Counted from the first letter of the stretch, positions 22,151 through 33,815 are shown. The stretch: DNA of 64,000 bases from Synaphobranchus kaupii (GCA_029718625.1 CM056380.1:39621608-39685607), one strand, 5' to 3'. Notes: generated by a model from the letters alone, not told the origin. Made by a program: numbers and translations.

Positions 22151-24540
22151 CTTCTGCAAAAGTGAATGGGAGGCGATGTCATCAAAAACGCTCTGTGATG
22201 ACGTCGTCGAAAACTACAAATATCAGAGTTCCTCGCTGATTATTAAGGTTAGGACACAGGTGTAGATAACCAACGTCGTCACGGTCTCTGGTTCTAATGC
22301 CACCGGCACTTCATAGAAGCATAGACTCGTAAATAAAAGTACCGTTATTTTGATCCAGCACACAAACGTTTGCTAGACTTTTAAATTCGATATTCGGCTG
22401 GTGTTGGCTACATTAGCCACTTAGCATGCTAGGTAAAGTTTGCTAGTTAAGAACGCCTCTGATTAAGAACCTTGCTACCTAGCTAGCAGGTATAATGCCA
22501 CTAGCCAGTAGCCACTCCACTCGCAGTTCCTTGCTAGCGTTTTAGTCTTCATGGCTGTCTCCTGGAACACTGACAAGCTAAAAAGCTAGTTTAATGACGA
22601 GCAAAGTGAAAGTGTGATTACTATGCAATAGGCCATTTCATACATACTGTGCATTGTTAATTGGAGAGGCGAACACAGAAAGGTTTTGCTGATTGTCATA
22701 TGACATTCAAAGTCATATGAAGGACAACAGAGTTTTGCGCCAAAAGTTTATTAACGTTAACACACACAGCACAATACACAACAACTGCTTGCTGCTAAGT
22801 TCGCTGATAGCAACATTAGCTATGACCTGATACAACAAGTATGAATTCAGAACATCTGATTCACCTACGATCATCTGTAGAATAGGAATAAATATCAGGA
22901 ATGTTAACTGACATCGCAAAAAATCTATATATTTTCTAATTTTGATGCATAAACTATAAATAGCCTTGTGTTTGTAGCGAAAACAGACCCCCTTCAAATC
23001 ACAAAAACGTCATCAATGCGCACACAGATGTTGTTAAAAATCGCTTTTTAAAAAGATTTTCAGAATAACATATCGAGTTAAATACGTAAAAATTTTCGAC
23101 CAAATGCATTCCAAATATGTTGCTCAAACAAATAAGCCTCTTGTACATTTACTCGTAAAGGCAACTTGAAGCTCAATTCCCATTCATTTCTGAGGTCCGA
23201 GGTCTGCATATTTTTCCAGAATTGATGATGGAAGTACCCCCTGAGCTTGATGTCTTGCTCTAGTGGTCTCTGCTTGTATCATCCCCGTTTACCTCAATGG
23301 TTTACGCCCTCTGCTGATATCTATGATTTGCACTCAAAAAGCCAGTTTTCCCATTGGACTCCATTCATTTTTGACAGCAAATTAAAAATATTTCCATTAA
23401 TATAATGATGTTAAAATCACTTATCATTTTTCCGAAGTAATTTTTTTTGTTCTTACCACACAGACAAAGATATATTTTTTTAGTATTATTTATTTTGGCG
23501 TACATCACATTTTCGCACCGTAGTTGGAAAGTGCGCATGTCTGAGTTGGATAATGACATAATGTGCTTCTTGAGATTCGTATAACGTAATGCACAGTGTT
23601 AGGAAAGTGAAGCCCAAGTCTGAGCAATTGTAAGGTGCGCTTATGCCATTGAGATGAAAAATATAGTAAATTGAAATAAAACAACATTTGGACATGTCAT
23701 GATTGCATCATTTATTTATTTATAATCGTTGCATTATTAAAAATTGTAGCCAATCCATGTTTTCAGTTGAATATAAACGGAATGAATTACACAATTGAAC
23801 GATTCCTCAGTTTTAAATCTGTCGCTTAAGCTTCACAATGAAGACTTAGATTAATTTCTATGTCAAAAATATATTAAAATGATTAGTCTATGATTAAGCT
23901 GAATATGGTGGAATAGCTATTTAGGCTACTTTATTATATAGGCTATATATATGTTATTGTCCTTGATAATGAAGGTTAATATCAGGCAGAAAGAAAAACT
24001 GCAGTAGTCCAATTGCTTTTCTTAGGTTATTTGTCATAATTACAGTGCGGCCAGATGTCGCTTGTGCTGATGAATGAATGAATTAAGGAATTTTTTATTA
24101 ATTTGTTCTGCTAATGTCCCTTACATGATAATAAAACCTACAGCTGCTAAGCTGAAATGTGTAGGCTACCATGTTTCCCATATATCATGCTGCGATATTA
24201 ATAAAAGTAATTTTAAAACCTTAAGAACTTCTAAAAACGAGTACCTCAGAATAGTCTTTCGTCAAGTAGCCTAGCCTAAAACAACTGCTTATTACGTGTG
24301 TATGGTCCTGTTCTTTTAAATGTTGTAGTATAATTCTAAATCTGATTGGTTCAGAATACTGCACGCATACTGTATATGCCAGCGGTATTTCTTGCATAAT
24401 TCCCTAATAGCTAAGCTAAATTGTTTAATAAAATGGTAGGCCTAGAAATGTTTCCCATAGTAGTCGGGCCTGTCATATTAAGTTACATAATGTTTCTAAC
24501 CTTGTAGCCTACCGTGAACTTTGCATTAACGCCTGTATTG
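22150..24540. other. No gene recognised
   Basis: AT-rich intronic sequence with short open frames only. No motif, splice-bounded frame or repeat boundary could be supported. Confidence 0.5.
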
Positions 24541-25498
24541 GCAAATTCTCCAAGTTACGGCTTGGCGGGGCATGCCCCATACCTATACAGCACAGAGAGT
24601 TTGGCACTTTTTAGGGTTTCCTACAGAAGTAACCATTACAGCTTGGCGGGGCAGTATTAACTGTTCACTTGTAGCCTGTTAGTTACACAATTCAGTCACT
24701 GGACACCACGGCAGTTATGCAATAGCTAACGTTATGGGAACAGGTATTCCATGGCCATTTGTCAAGCAAAGAAAAAGGTTTTAACGTAGAATATCATCTG
24801 GTTAACATTGCGTTGTTGCATTAATGTAAAAAATATATATAAATATAAATGTCTGTGCCATTGGCTACATGTTTTAATCTCACACAAATGGCGACAAAAA
24901 AACTTGTCTGTGTGGAGCCTGCTGTTCTCTTGCGGTCATGTCTGACTCACTGTGGAAACCGAACGCTCGCCTCGGCCAACATTTCTTTATTATGTCTTCA
25001 ATCATTTCTTTACTTCAGCTCTGTTCAGTTTATCCTTTTCACACATAACACAATGTGACCATAAAATGAACTACTAGGAAAATTAAGAATTTATGATAAT
25101 ACATTAAGAATTGATGATAGCCTACTATAAGCTGCAATTCCTTCAGAGATCGCGTTTATAAACCGTCAACTCCCCAAATATATCTGTGTCATGGTTAGTC
25201 ACTTAAAAAAATTACAATAGCCTCCGAACATTGCTCTAGTCTATGCTAATCTGCAGACAATGTAGCTTACTGCACACACTTTTAATTATAATAATAAGCA
25301 CAATAACAATCTCTGGTAGGCGACTTTCTTAGTAGTAGGCCTAGCTATTGTCTTCTTTCTGGCTAAGATTCCTGGAAAATATGCATTGTCCAATTAAGCT
25401 TGTTAGCCAACGCTAGTTTTGCCAGAGAAACGTCAGTCAGCTGCTAGTCAGGAAGCAGGTACAAGCTAGGCTAACGAAGCGAATCAACATGCCTTATA

Positions 25499-26599
25499 CA
25501 GTCAAGCCGGAAAGTCTGCACACCCCTTTCACCTTCTCCACGTTTTATTACGTTACAGACATATTCTACAATAGATTGAGTTCATAATTCTACACAAAAT
25601 AGCCCATAATGACAAAGTGAAAACGGGTTTTTAGACATTTGTGCTAATTTATTAAAAATCTAAATGTAAAATATCATATGTACACAAGTGTGCACACCCA
25701 TTGATATGACACCAAAAAGTCAGCTGAGGTGCATTTTGTTTCCACTGATACTGCTTGAGATGTTTCTACAACTTAATTGGAGTCCACCTGTGATAAATTC
25801 AATTGATTGGACATGATTGGGGATTGCCAATACCTGCCTATATAAGGTCCCACAGTTGACAGTGCATGTCAGAGCAAACTCCAAGCCATGGGGTCAAAGG
25901 AATTATCTGCAGACCTCAGAAACAGGATTGTGTGAAGGCATAGATCATAGGGTACGGAAAAATCTCTGCAGCTTTACAGGTCCCAAAGAGCACAGTGGCC
26001 ACCATCATTCGTAAATGGAAGAAGTTTGGAACCACCAAGAATCTTCCTAGACCTGGCCGCCCGGCCAAACTGAGCAATCGGGGAAGACGGGCCTTGGCCA
26101 GGGAGGTGAGCAGGAACCCAAGGGTCACTCTGACAGAGCTCCAGCGTATCCTTGTGGAGATGGGAGAACCTTTCAGAAGATCAACCATCCAGGCAGCACT
26201 CCACCAATCAGGCCTTTATGGTAGAGTGGCCAGATGGAAGCCCCTCCTTAGTAAAAGGCACATCACAGCCCGCTTGGAGTTTGTCCAATGTCCAGAAACA
26301 AGTGTGCCAAGCTCGTAGCTTCTTTCCCAAGACGCCTTGAAGCTGTAATCGCTGCCAAAGGTGCAGCAACCAAGTATTAGGCTAAGGGTGCGTACAGATA
26401 TGTAACCCCTAAATAACCTATTTTTGTCAGTAAAATAAAATAGCATATTTTCTAAAACCCTGTTTTCACTTCGTCATTATTGGCTTTTGTGTGTAGATGT
26501 TTGAGGCAAACAATGAACTCAATCTATTGTAGTATAAGTCTGTAACGTAATAAAACGTGGAGAAGGTGAAAGGGGTGTGCAGACCTTCCGGCTTGACTG
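25499..26599 (+). mobile_element. Tc1-like transposon copy B, internally deleted
   Basis: Termini are CAGTCAAGCCGGAAAGTCTG and its complement, flanked by TA (25497-25498 and 26600-26601). It is 1,101 bp against about 1.64 kb for the family. The deletion joins GAGTTTGTCC (near 26285) to ATGTCCAGAAACAAGTG, removing the part of the transposase that holds the catalytic residues. Confidence 0.95.
25888..26380 (+). pseudogene. Tc1-like transposase remnant (N-terminus joined to C-terminus)
   Basis: It keeps the start MGSKELSADLRNRIV, then a stop and a small deletion near 25940, the helix-turn-helix and GRPAKLSNRGRRALAREVSR. After the deletion the last codons AVIAAKGAATKY follow. The DDE residues are lost. 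It cannot encode an active enzyme, although both inverted repeats remain as possible substrates. Confidence 0.85.
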
Positions 26600-27235
26600 T
26601 ACGTCCATTGCAGTACAGAAAACTAAACTAAACCTACCTACATGGTTCGGTACCAAAAGATTTCCCACAGGTAACGTCACACTACCGGGAAAAAAACTAC
26701 GCTGCAATTATGCTGTGCTTATGAACTCGGCAGCTCATAGCCCAGACATGCAAGCTTGGAGTTACGCATCCGGCAAGCCAGTGATGAATAGCCTAACGTT
26801 AAATGTATTTCTATAGAATACTAATAGGCTTATTTTAAAACTGTATTTCCATATTTTACTTATGCAAACTATTTAGGCTGTAGGTCTTTCTTTCAGCTAG
26901 AATGTGTTTGCGTCTAGCCTGCATGTCTCCATATAGACTTGGGTAATGAATTTACATGCTTCTTCATGATCCATAGCTCAGGTTCATTGTATTTTATTAG
27001 ACATTAAATACAGCTCATCTACAAACTCTTTTCATGTAATTGTTCGCTATCGGTAATAGGAGAAATGTTCTCATTCTCGTCAGTAGAGGGCGTTATCGTT
27101 ACGTGAATGTCTGCATGCATTTATTTTGAATATATGTATTCTGTATGCATGTCTCTCAATTTCATTATCTTTATGCATTATTCATCATTAGTTAGCTACC
27201 AAAAATAAGTGTTATCTGAACAAAAGAAAAAGCCA

Positions 27236-29130
27236 AGTTACTCACGCATAGCCTACAGAGCGCTGTCTATGTCCTTAATTCCAACTTGCAAAAACTAGGC
27301 CTGCCTTTAAAAGTATTGATATCAAAATGTGGCCAAGTTACAACTAACAATATTGCCTATCGTAGCTCACACTAAATAAACTAGCTCTATTCCGAAGCAA
27401 TGCTATCCACACTTTCCTAAAATATTTAATGCAACTTGGCCCTGTGTTTCTTCATCTTAGCATGTGAAGAGAATGTGGTCAATGCAACTGTATGTGCCAC
27501 ATCAAACTGCGAAATGAGAATAATTTATAGTGGAAATACTCTGATTCAGATGTGTTGCACTTAGGAATTAAACAGAAAAATTACTACACTATAGGGCATG
27601 TTTGAACAATTGTTTGCATCCACTGCTTTGGGTCTATGAAAAGCTCAGAATGAATAAAATGTATTATTATTATTATGTATTTATTGATTTATTTATTTGG
27701 AATATTTGGATTTCTATCTAAACCTGTGTGCTCCTACAGAGCATAGATATCCTTGTGTTCACAAAATTCTGTTCGCAAATATCATAACTATTATTATGTT
27801 AAGAAAATTAGTACTATTACTTATTTGCCATCATCTGACCCACAAACATGTATGGATAGGTTTGTAAAAATGCTATATGTACGCTATTTTCCGGGTAAAA
27901 ATATTACTCATTTTTATCTGCATTTCTTTATTCATCCACCCCTTTCTCTATTGTACATGATGTTTCTTCATATAAATGTCTGTTTGTGAATTGTAATGAA
28001 ATCTGTAGTAGCAGTTAACATTTTAAAACGTGTACATTTTCTAAAGTAAACTTGCCAACAAAGTATAACCATATCCTTTCTGGAGTGTAACTATTCATCA
28101 ACTGTTAAAAACATTAATTGAAATCATATGTTGTTCCATGAGGCACAATCTCTTCACATGCTAAAATGAAGAAACACAGGGCCGAGTTGCATTAAATAGT
28201 TTAGGAAAGTTTGGATAGCATTGCTTTGGAACAGAGCTAGTTTATTTAGTGTGAGCTATGATAGGCAATATTGTTAGTTGTAACTTGGCCACATTTTGAT
28301 ATCAATACTTTTAAAGGCAGGTCTAGTGTCATGGTTTCTAGCAGCCTCTGCTGTTCCTGTGTTTGGTTTCCTTTTTGGCATCGTCAGGACGCTCTATCAT
28401 ATTTTTTCCGCCTCCGTTCCGGTATTCGTATTTTGCCGGACAATTATTCCCTACACCTGTTTTGTGTTTCCTGCCGGCTATAAATACCTCAGGACGTCCG
28501 CATTTCCGCACTTCGATATTGTCTTTGCTATGTTGACAAACGAAGTCGGTAAGGTATAGGAAATTCGGTCGCTGCATTTCTGGTTCTTATGAATAGGAAA
28601 CGCAGCAAGTCCGGTTAGTGTATTAAGGATTAGATTGGTTTTCTCATTTATTTCCAATCTTTCTCTTTATCCTCTATTCTTGGAACCTGTTATCTTTTGT
28701 GTTCAGCTCTTTCGGCACTAGAGCTCTAGATAACAGGTTTTATTTTCTGTTCTTTTCCTTCACTCGTTTTATCGAGTTTTGTTTTGTTTCACTACCTCTT
28801 GTTACGCCTAATTATTTAGTGCGTGAGGTTCTTTTGTTAGTTATTCTCGCTGTTTATCGAGATTGCCTCAGTTTTTGGAGGTTGCTTTGTTTTGCCTTGT
28901 GCTAGGAAAGTTTTGCTCCCGATCCTGTGTTATCTCAGCCCTGGTGCGGCTACTTCCGCGTTTTGGGGCGTATCTTTCTTGATACGCTTTTAGAAATCCT
29001 TATTGGTCGTGTTTGGTTCTCCAAACCTTACACTCCCCCTTACACCTAGTTTTTGCAAGCTGGAATTAAGGACTTATAGACAGCGCTCTGTAGGCTATGC
29101 GTGAGTAACTTGGCTTTTTTTTTTTTTACG
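27236..29130. mobile_element. Foldback element with long inverted repeats, split by a solo LTR
   Basis: The left arm, starting AAGCCAAGTTACTCACGCAT at about 27236, is matched in reverse by ATGCGTGAGTAACTTGGCTT at about 29097-29116. The arms extend inward through GATATCAAAATGTGGCCAAG and CTAGCTCTATTCCGAAGCAA to about 27480, and on the right from about 28145. Part of the same sequence occurs at 10900-11030. The left part coincides with the end of the right arm of the large inverted duplication. Confidence 0.7.
28327..29044 (+). mobile_element. Solo LTR within the foldback element
   Basis: The 718-bp insert runs from TGTCATGGTTTC to CCCCTTACA and is flanked by TCTAG (28322-28326) and CCTAG (29045-29049), a 5-bp duplication with one change. 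The uninterrupted form near 10950 reads GGCCTAGTTTT, so the empty site is known. A TATA box (GGCTATAAATACC) sits at about 28477. The LTR differs in sequence from the one in Tc1 copy A. Confidence 0.8.
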
Positions 29131-29799
29131 TTGAAAACGTTTTTTCTTCAGATTCCATTATACACTAACAACGTTACACCGATAGCTGTCACAATATCAA
29201 GTTCATGGAATTTTCCATAGGTGTGTAGGTAGCTAATTCATTACGATGGAAATCCGCAAAGTGTGTGTGTGTATTTGTCTATGTAGTTGCATGGAAACTG
29301 CAACTGTATACACGCTTGTATAAACGAGTTAATAATCAAAAAACTAATCTTGGAGAAATTTATTGAAACTCTCATTTTTATTGAAAACCAATGAACAATG
29401 AAGATAAACCAAATAAACAGCTTTATTGTGGTAGTCCGAAATTATATAACAGAAACAACAATTAACTTCATCCGCGAGGATAATATTTGTTCAGCTGTGT
29501 CAGTATCTAATTTTAGCTGTCAGATGATGATAAAACGTTTAGGAGATTGCTAATGTCAGTTTTAACAAGACAAATTAACATTGGATTTGGTCAAAAAATA
29601 CTTTTCTCAATATCGTAGTGTTGTTTTAATCTGTGAAAGTGTGTTTTTTCCGCATACCAGTGTAGCCTGTCCTTGTCAATATAAACTTGACACCCGTGGA
29701 GAAGGATAGCCTTCTCTGCGTCACTGCTCACACACAACTGCTGAGTGACCGAGAGGGTGATGTTGCCAGGCATTTCAGTCTAGGTTTTTGTGGATTAGT

Positions 29800-30620
29800 A
29801 TAGAGTACTCAAGTGACTACGTCACGCTGGTTTCGGAAGTAAATTCCCCATTCATTTAGAGCGTAGACATTAACGCTTACTTTTAAACCATTTCTACTGC
29901 TTAGGCCTATGTCTTACCGTAAATTTCCCGGATTGTTCAATATAACGCCCGTTCGCAAACTATGTCGTTTTTCTGGACCAGCTTCGAGTACATTTTACGT
30001 TTTAGTATTTGTTTTGAGAACATACCAGTGCTGGCACTGTTTAAAAACTCCACGTCCCATAATTCCCTCTGAACGTGCAGCCTTGTCTCCAGACGTTGTC
30101 ATATAACATTAGCCAGCAGTAGCACACAGCTCCGTTTTAAACACTTTTTTCTAACGTTAGCTAGATAGCTTGAAGGACTAAAAGCTAGAATTGCTTTATG
30201 TGGTAAACCGTAGCATAGTTTCTGACCTTGTCGGGCGGGCTTCTTTACTTAGCAAGCTAACGTTAGCTCGTCTTCAGCGGCAGTAGCCTACTCCCATCTG
30301 CCACAGTCAGACAGACGAGATGATGATATCTTATTGGTCGAGAACCACCCGTGCGTTGCAGTACTGGATATGTAGTCCGTTAAAGTGGACTACAAGTCGA
30401 ACTACATTCACTAATGCATTACTTTAAAAAATTTAAATTGGAACATGCGAGATATGGAATATATCCTTGTACCACACAGGCTAATCCAGGAACGTTTCGG
30501 CTCATTCTATAAATCAGATTTCAAGAAGTAGTCCATAGTCTCCGAAGCCCATTCTATCTTCCAGAGGGAATTTACTTCCGAAACCAGACTCCGCCCACGA
30601 CTGATGTACTCACTTGTGTA
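29800..30620. repeat. Inverted-repeat element
   Basis: GGTTTCGGAAGTAAATTCCC at 29829-29848 has its complement GGGAATTTACTTCCGAAACC at 30567-30586, and the flanks (TAGAGTACTCAAGTGACTAC against ACGACTGATGTACTCA) also pair loosely. No coding frame was supported between them. Confidence 0.55.
30219..30345. repeat. Long-range inverted repeat, member 1
   Basis: About 125 bp, including CCCATCTGCCACAGTCAGAC and GATGATGATATCTTATTGGT. It recurs in reverse at about 39505-39625. It lies in the ankyrin intron, the partner in the upstream flank. Confidence 0.7.
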
Positions 30621-30684
30621 GCCTACTCTCGTTGGTCTTGTGATTATTACCAATGCTTTTTTCCCCCCACTAGATGGCGAGTAA

Positions 30685-30829
30685 TGTAAGTAACTAATTT
30701 TTTCTTAGATTAGTTACTATAATATTATTACTTAAATTTGAATAGTAATTTGTTATATTATGCGTTACTGAGAATAGTAATATTATTACAGTAATATTAT
30801 TACTAATAACTCGTTACTGCCAAACACTG
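30685..30829. mobile_element. hAT-like MITE end
   Basis: This is AT-rich sequence with many GTAATATTATTAC-type motifs, ending CGTTACTGCCAAACACTG. The CAGTGTTTGG... end and AGTAACxAGTTAC interior match a class of short hAT-like elements common in fish. The left end was not found. Confidence 0.45.
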
Positions 30830-31524
30830 TTGGTCACAGATGAGTCAAGAAGACAGGACGGCGCAGGATTGGAGAAGAATGCGGCGATGTTAGTCGAGGG
30901 ATATAGTCCTAATATCATTATTCGTTTTATTTAGTGCATTGACAATGTGTTGATCATTTTAAAAAGAGCAATTTTTTTACAATTAAAAATAAGTGCCGGA
31001 GCGCTCTTATAACACTACACCCCTGGTTATACGGCAAATCAATAGTCATGCAGTAAGTTATGGCAATATGTAATGTTACTAGCATGGTTAGCTAACATTA
31101 GCTAGGCTAGCTAACGTTATCAACTTCGTCAATGTCAGCAGTGTCAATATCAATGTAAATGATTAATTATGCACGTTATTGTAGCTAACGTTAAATATTG
31201 GCTTAACCCGTGTTGTAATTTGAATGTTTATTTGTGTGATGCCATTCAAGAACAAATCTGCAAAGAGCTCTCTCTCTCTCTCCTTTTCTCCTACAGTATA
31301 TTGATGCGTTTATGCACTTCTCATTTGAACACCGCTCTTCGAAGCGGCGAGCGCGGCACAGAAAATTTCCACTGCGCTTATAGTGTGAATGCGGCTTTAT
31401 ACGGCAAAACACCCAGAAAACACAAACTGTTCTTCTTGATCATATTGATTTAATTGTTGAAGACACCGCTTGTGTAAAATGCAGAATGCGCACGCACACA
31501 CACACACACACATACATCTCTGAC

Positions 31525-31675
31525 CTTGCTTCTCCAGCAGGAAGCGGATCATCTCCTCACGGTCCAGTGCTGCAGCCACATGGAGGGGAGTGACGCCGTG
31601 CTTGTCAGCCCGCTGTACGTCTGCCCCTCTGTCCAAAAAGAAGCGCATCACGTCCACGGGCCACCTGCCTGATAT
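31525..31675 (-). CDS. Ankyrin-repeat protein, middle exon
   Basis: This 151-nt exon encodes 50 residues. They include the end of one ankyrin repeat (VDVMRFFLDRGADVQRADKH) and a second full core beginning GVTPLHVAA and ending MIRFLLEKQ. The donor is AAG followed by GTCAGA. The acceptor used here ends GGAGCAG before ATATCAGG, chosen because it starts in phase 0, matching the phase-0 end of the exon at 33241-33327. The other nearby AGs would break the frame or shorten the repeat. It is followed on the minus strand by the 30.3-kb repeat-filled intron. An (AC)n run lies about 10 bp into that intron. Confidence 0.85.
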
Positions 31676-31814
31676 CTGCTCCACAACACAGACAAAATGA
31701 CCCACAATCAGAACTGTCCCGCACACGTACAACGCACACTGGGGAAAAACTATCATGGCCAAGAAAAGAAGGGCGATTTCACTCTTTAGCACAGGACCAC
31801 AGCTCTAAGGTCTC

Positions 31815-31875
31815 TCTACAATCATTACATAACTGCCAGTTAGCAGACGATCTTATCCATAGTGACTTATAAAAT
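31815..31875 (-). repeat. SINE/L2 fragment
   Basis: Contains GTTAGCAGACGATCTTATCC and AGTGACTTATA, the reverse form of the fish SINE/L2 tail. It lies directly upstream, on the minus strand, of the ankyrin exon at 31525-31675. Confidence 0.6.
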
Positions 31876-31900
31876 GTTATAATTTTCCACTTCGTATCTA

Positions 31901-32120
31901 CAAACCCTAATTCCAAAAAAGTTGGGAAAGTATGTAAAATGCACATAAAAGCAGAAAGTAGTGATTTGTTCTCTTTTACATATATTTAATTGAAAACAGT
32001 ACAAAGAAAAGATATATAATGTTTTACCTTATCAACTTTATTGATTTTTGTAAATATACGCTAATTCCAAATTTGATACCTGCAACACGTTCCAAAGAAA
32101 AAAAAAGACTGGGGGGAAAA
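31901..32120. mobile_element. Tc1-type element end fragment
   Basis: It starts CAAACCCTAATTCCAAAAAA then GTTGGGAAAG after TA at 31899-31900, a terminus known from common fish Tc1-like repeats. Only the first part is recognisable; the other end was not found. Confidence 0.5.
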
Positions 32121-33240
32121 AAAATTCTTTTTATATCTTATTTTCAGGTACTCTTACAAGCGATATATAACCTCTCTGCATTTGAATGGATCTCTATGGG
32201 AATTGGGGGGTGGGTCTAGATTAAGCTGTAAATTACACGGGAATAGTATGGAACCCATGGTTGGCTAAATGGCTGTAAGTCATCAAGGGTCTGAGGTATC
32301 AAACGAGCCTGAAACCATCACTCTGCTGCCAGAAATACAGTAGATATGGATGGATCACTTGAAGGGTTGTTTCTCCTGACTTATTCTTCCATATAGAGTT
32401 CAATAGGAAAATGATTACCAGCCCAGTTCCCTAACCTCTATACTACACTGCCACCAAATCCAATCAGAATCAAAAGAATGTGACTGTACCCCAGAAACAC
32501 AGCATGGTGAACGACTTGTACTATAGTTTCACACATGCCATGGTCACATTAGACACACCAAACACACACCAAACCAAATTCTCATCCGGAGTGCTTCAAC
32601 AAAGTTCCGTAAAAGACGTCCAGCTGTTGCCTACACTCTTCTGCCTCGGCATTGTACACACAATATCCCACAGTGGTCCTTCTAGCTGGCTTGTGTGACA
32701 GCTTTTATCATGGCAACATCCATGGATTTGAAAGAACAGGTCCCAATATCTATCCCAGCACGATCTTTCATCCTCCTGGACATATTGAGGACTATGTACG
32801 TGCTGTCCTACACCCCAAAGCACATCATTTCACCCTCAACTCCAGAGGAGGAATACCCACACTCCAGCATTGTATGCACACAGTAGCCCACAGCCCCTAA
32901 AATATCTGCCCCACGTGTATGACTGTCTATCTATTTTTCTTACTACTTATTTACAAGTCCATTGTGGTAATGTACGCCGCCAGAGATTTTGGCCCCCATG
33001 AAAAGATCTCACATTGGGCCCCACCATTACAGGCCACCCCATCCCTGCACAATTACAGCACAATGTTTTCAGTGCCCGAATTGCCCTAACTTTACCCACC
33101 CAACCTCCCAATATGGCACCACTGGTTATGTGCATGTGGCGTTTTCAAAGGCAAAACTGTGAATGCGCAATCTGAAGTGCACACACTGAACTGCAGGATG
33201 GGTGGGGCCCAGAGACGCAGAGAGCACAGGGAACTCCCAC

Positions 33241-33327
33241 CTCGTGCAGGGCTGTCTGTCCGTAACTGTCCACGGTGTTGACATCGGCTCCTTCTGAGAT
33301 CACGCCGTCCAGGTACTCAAGGTCCAC
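33241..33327 (-). CDS. Ankyrin-repeat protein, exon
   Basis: This 87-nt exon of 29 codons has both ends in phase 0. It is preceded by a good acceptor (CATTTCCTCAG) and followed by GAG and GTGGGAG as donor. It encodes VDLEYLDGVISEGADVNTVD and then SYGQTALHE, the second half of one ankyrin repeat and the first helix of the next. Joined to the exon at 31525-31675 it reads ...GQTALHE-ISGRWPVDVMRF..., a continuous repeat. The intron between them is 1,565 bp and holds L2/SINE and Tc1-type fragments. Confidence 0.85.
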
Positions 33328-33409
33328 CTGAGGAAATGCGCGGTCGGAGGGAGGCAAGATGTCAGCAGAATGGAAACCCGACACCCCTCCGCAACGTCAC
33401 AATACATTT

Positions 33410-33650
33410 TAGGAATTTAACAGATGCTCTCATCTAGGGTGACTTACACAGCTTACATTCCATTCTTTCTTTCTTTTTTTTTTATACATAGAATGAATCC
33501 ATTCATGTAAAGCTATATATTTACTGAAGCAATTAAAGGTAATTACCTTGCTCAAGGGCACATTAACAGTGCACCACCTTGGAATTGAACCAACGACTTT
33601 GGAGGTTCAATTCCAGTTCCCTAACAATTATGCTGTTAGGGAATCATGCA
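33410..33650 (-). repeat. L2-related SINE, minus strand
   Basis: Reads AACAGATGCTCTCATCTAGG, then TTTACTGAAGCAATTAAAGG, CCTTGCTCAAGGGCACATTA, GGAATTGAACCAACGACTTT and CCAGTTCCCTAAC in order. This order is the familiar reverse-strand sequence of L2-derived fish SINEs. It is between two ankyrin exons. A further end fragment with CCAGTTCCCTAACCTCTATA lies at 32420-32455. Confidence 0.75.
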
Positions 33651-33679
33651 CTGACACAAGCCACACTTTCATCCTGCCA

Positions 33680-33695
33680 CCCCCCCCCCCCCCCC
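33680..33695. repeat. Homopolymer C16 (G16 on the gene strand)
   Basis: A run of 16 C on the plus strand. On the minus strand it follows the donor GTGA of the exon at 33700-33815 directly, so the intron starts with an unusually long G-run. Confidence 0.95.
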
Positions 33696-33699
33696 TCAC

Positions 33700-33815
33700 C
33701 TTGCTCTCGTCTTTTGTGCTTTTAGCAAGTTCTCTGAAGTGACTTAGCAGCTTGTTATTGGGTTCCGAGGTTGTGTTGGGGGGCTCACCCAGGCCTAGGT
33801 ACCAGACGGCTTTTC
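33700..33815 (-). CDS. Ankyrin-repeat protein, exon upstream of the repeats
   Basis: This is a probable 116-nt exon encoding KAVWYLGLGEPPNTTSEPNN followed by a charged stretch with LLSHFRELAKSTKDESK. It ends in phase 0 at GAGAGCAAG with the strong donor GTGAGG, and it is 372 bp from the next exon, which starts in phase 0. The acceptor (TCTTCAAG before GAAAAGCC) is weaker than the others, so the 5' boundary is less certain. The segment has no ankyrin consensus and would form a linker or N-terminal region before the repeats. A run of 16 G residues starts four bases past the donor GT dinucleotide's first base. The start codon was not found, so more exons probably lie to the right. Confidence 0.6.

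Larger units (their letters stand above)
24545..27990 (-). repeat. Right arm of the large inverted duplication
   Basis: Reverse-oriented counterpart of about 10490-15425; see that entry for matched blocks. This arm carries the shorter, internally deleted Tc1 copy B, and has extra sequence at about 27352-27650 that is absent from the left arm. About 9.1 kb of unrelated DNA (15.43-24.54 kb) separates the arms. Confidence 0.8.
1229..31524 (-). other. 30.3-kb intron of the ankyrin gene
   Basis: The intron is bounded by the donor after 31525 and the acceptor before 1228, inferred from matching codon phase and continuity of the ankyrin repeat. Almost every other feature in the left half of the window lies inside it: two LINEs, two Tc1 copies, an internally deleted Tc1, two solo LTRs, a TTAA element and a 3.5-5 kb inverted duplication. 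No additional host exon in the matching frame and strand was recognised in it. Confidence 0.75.
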
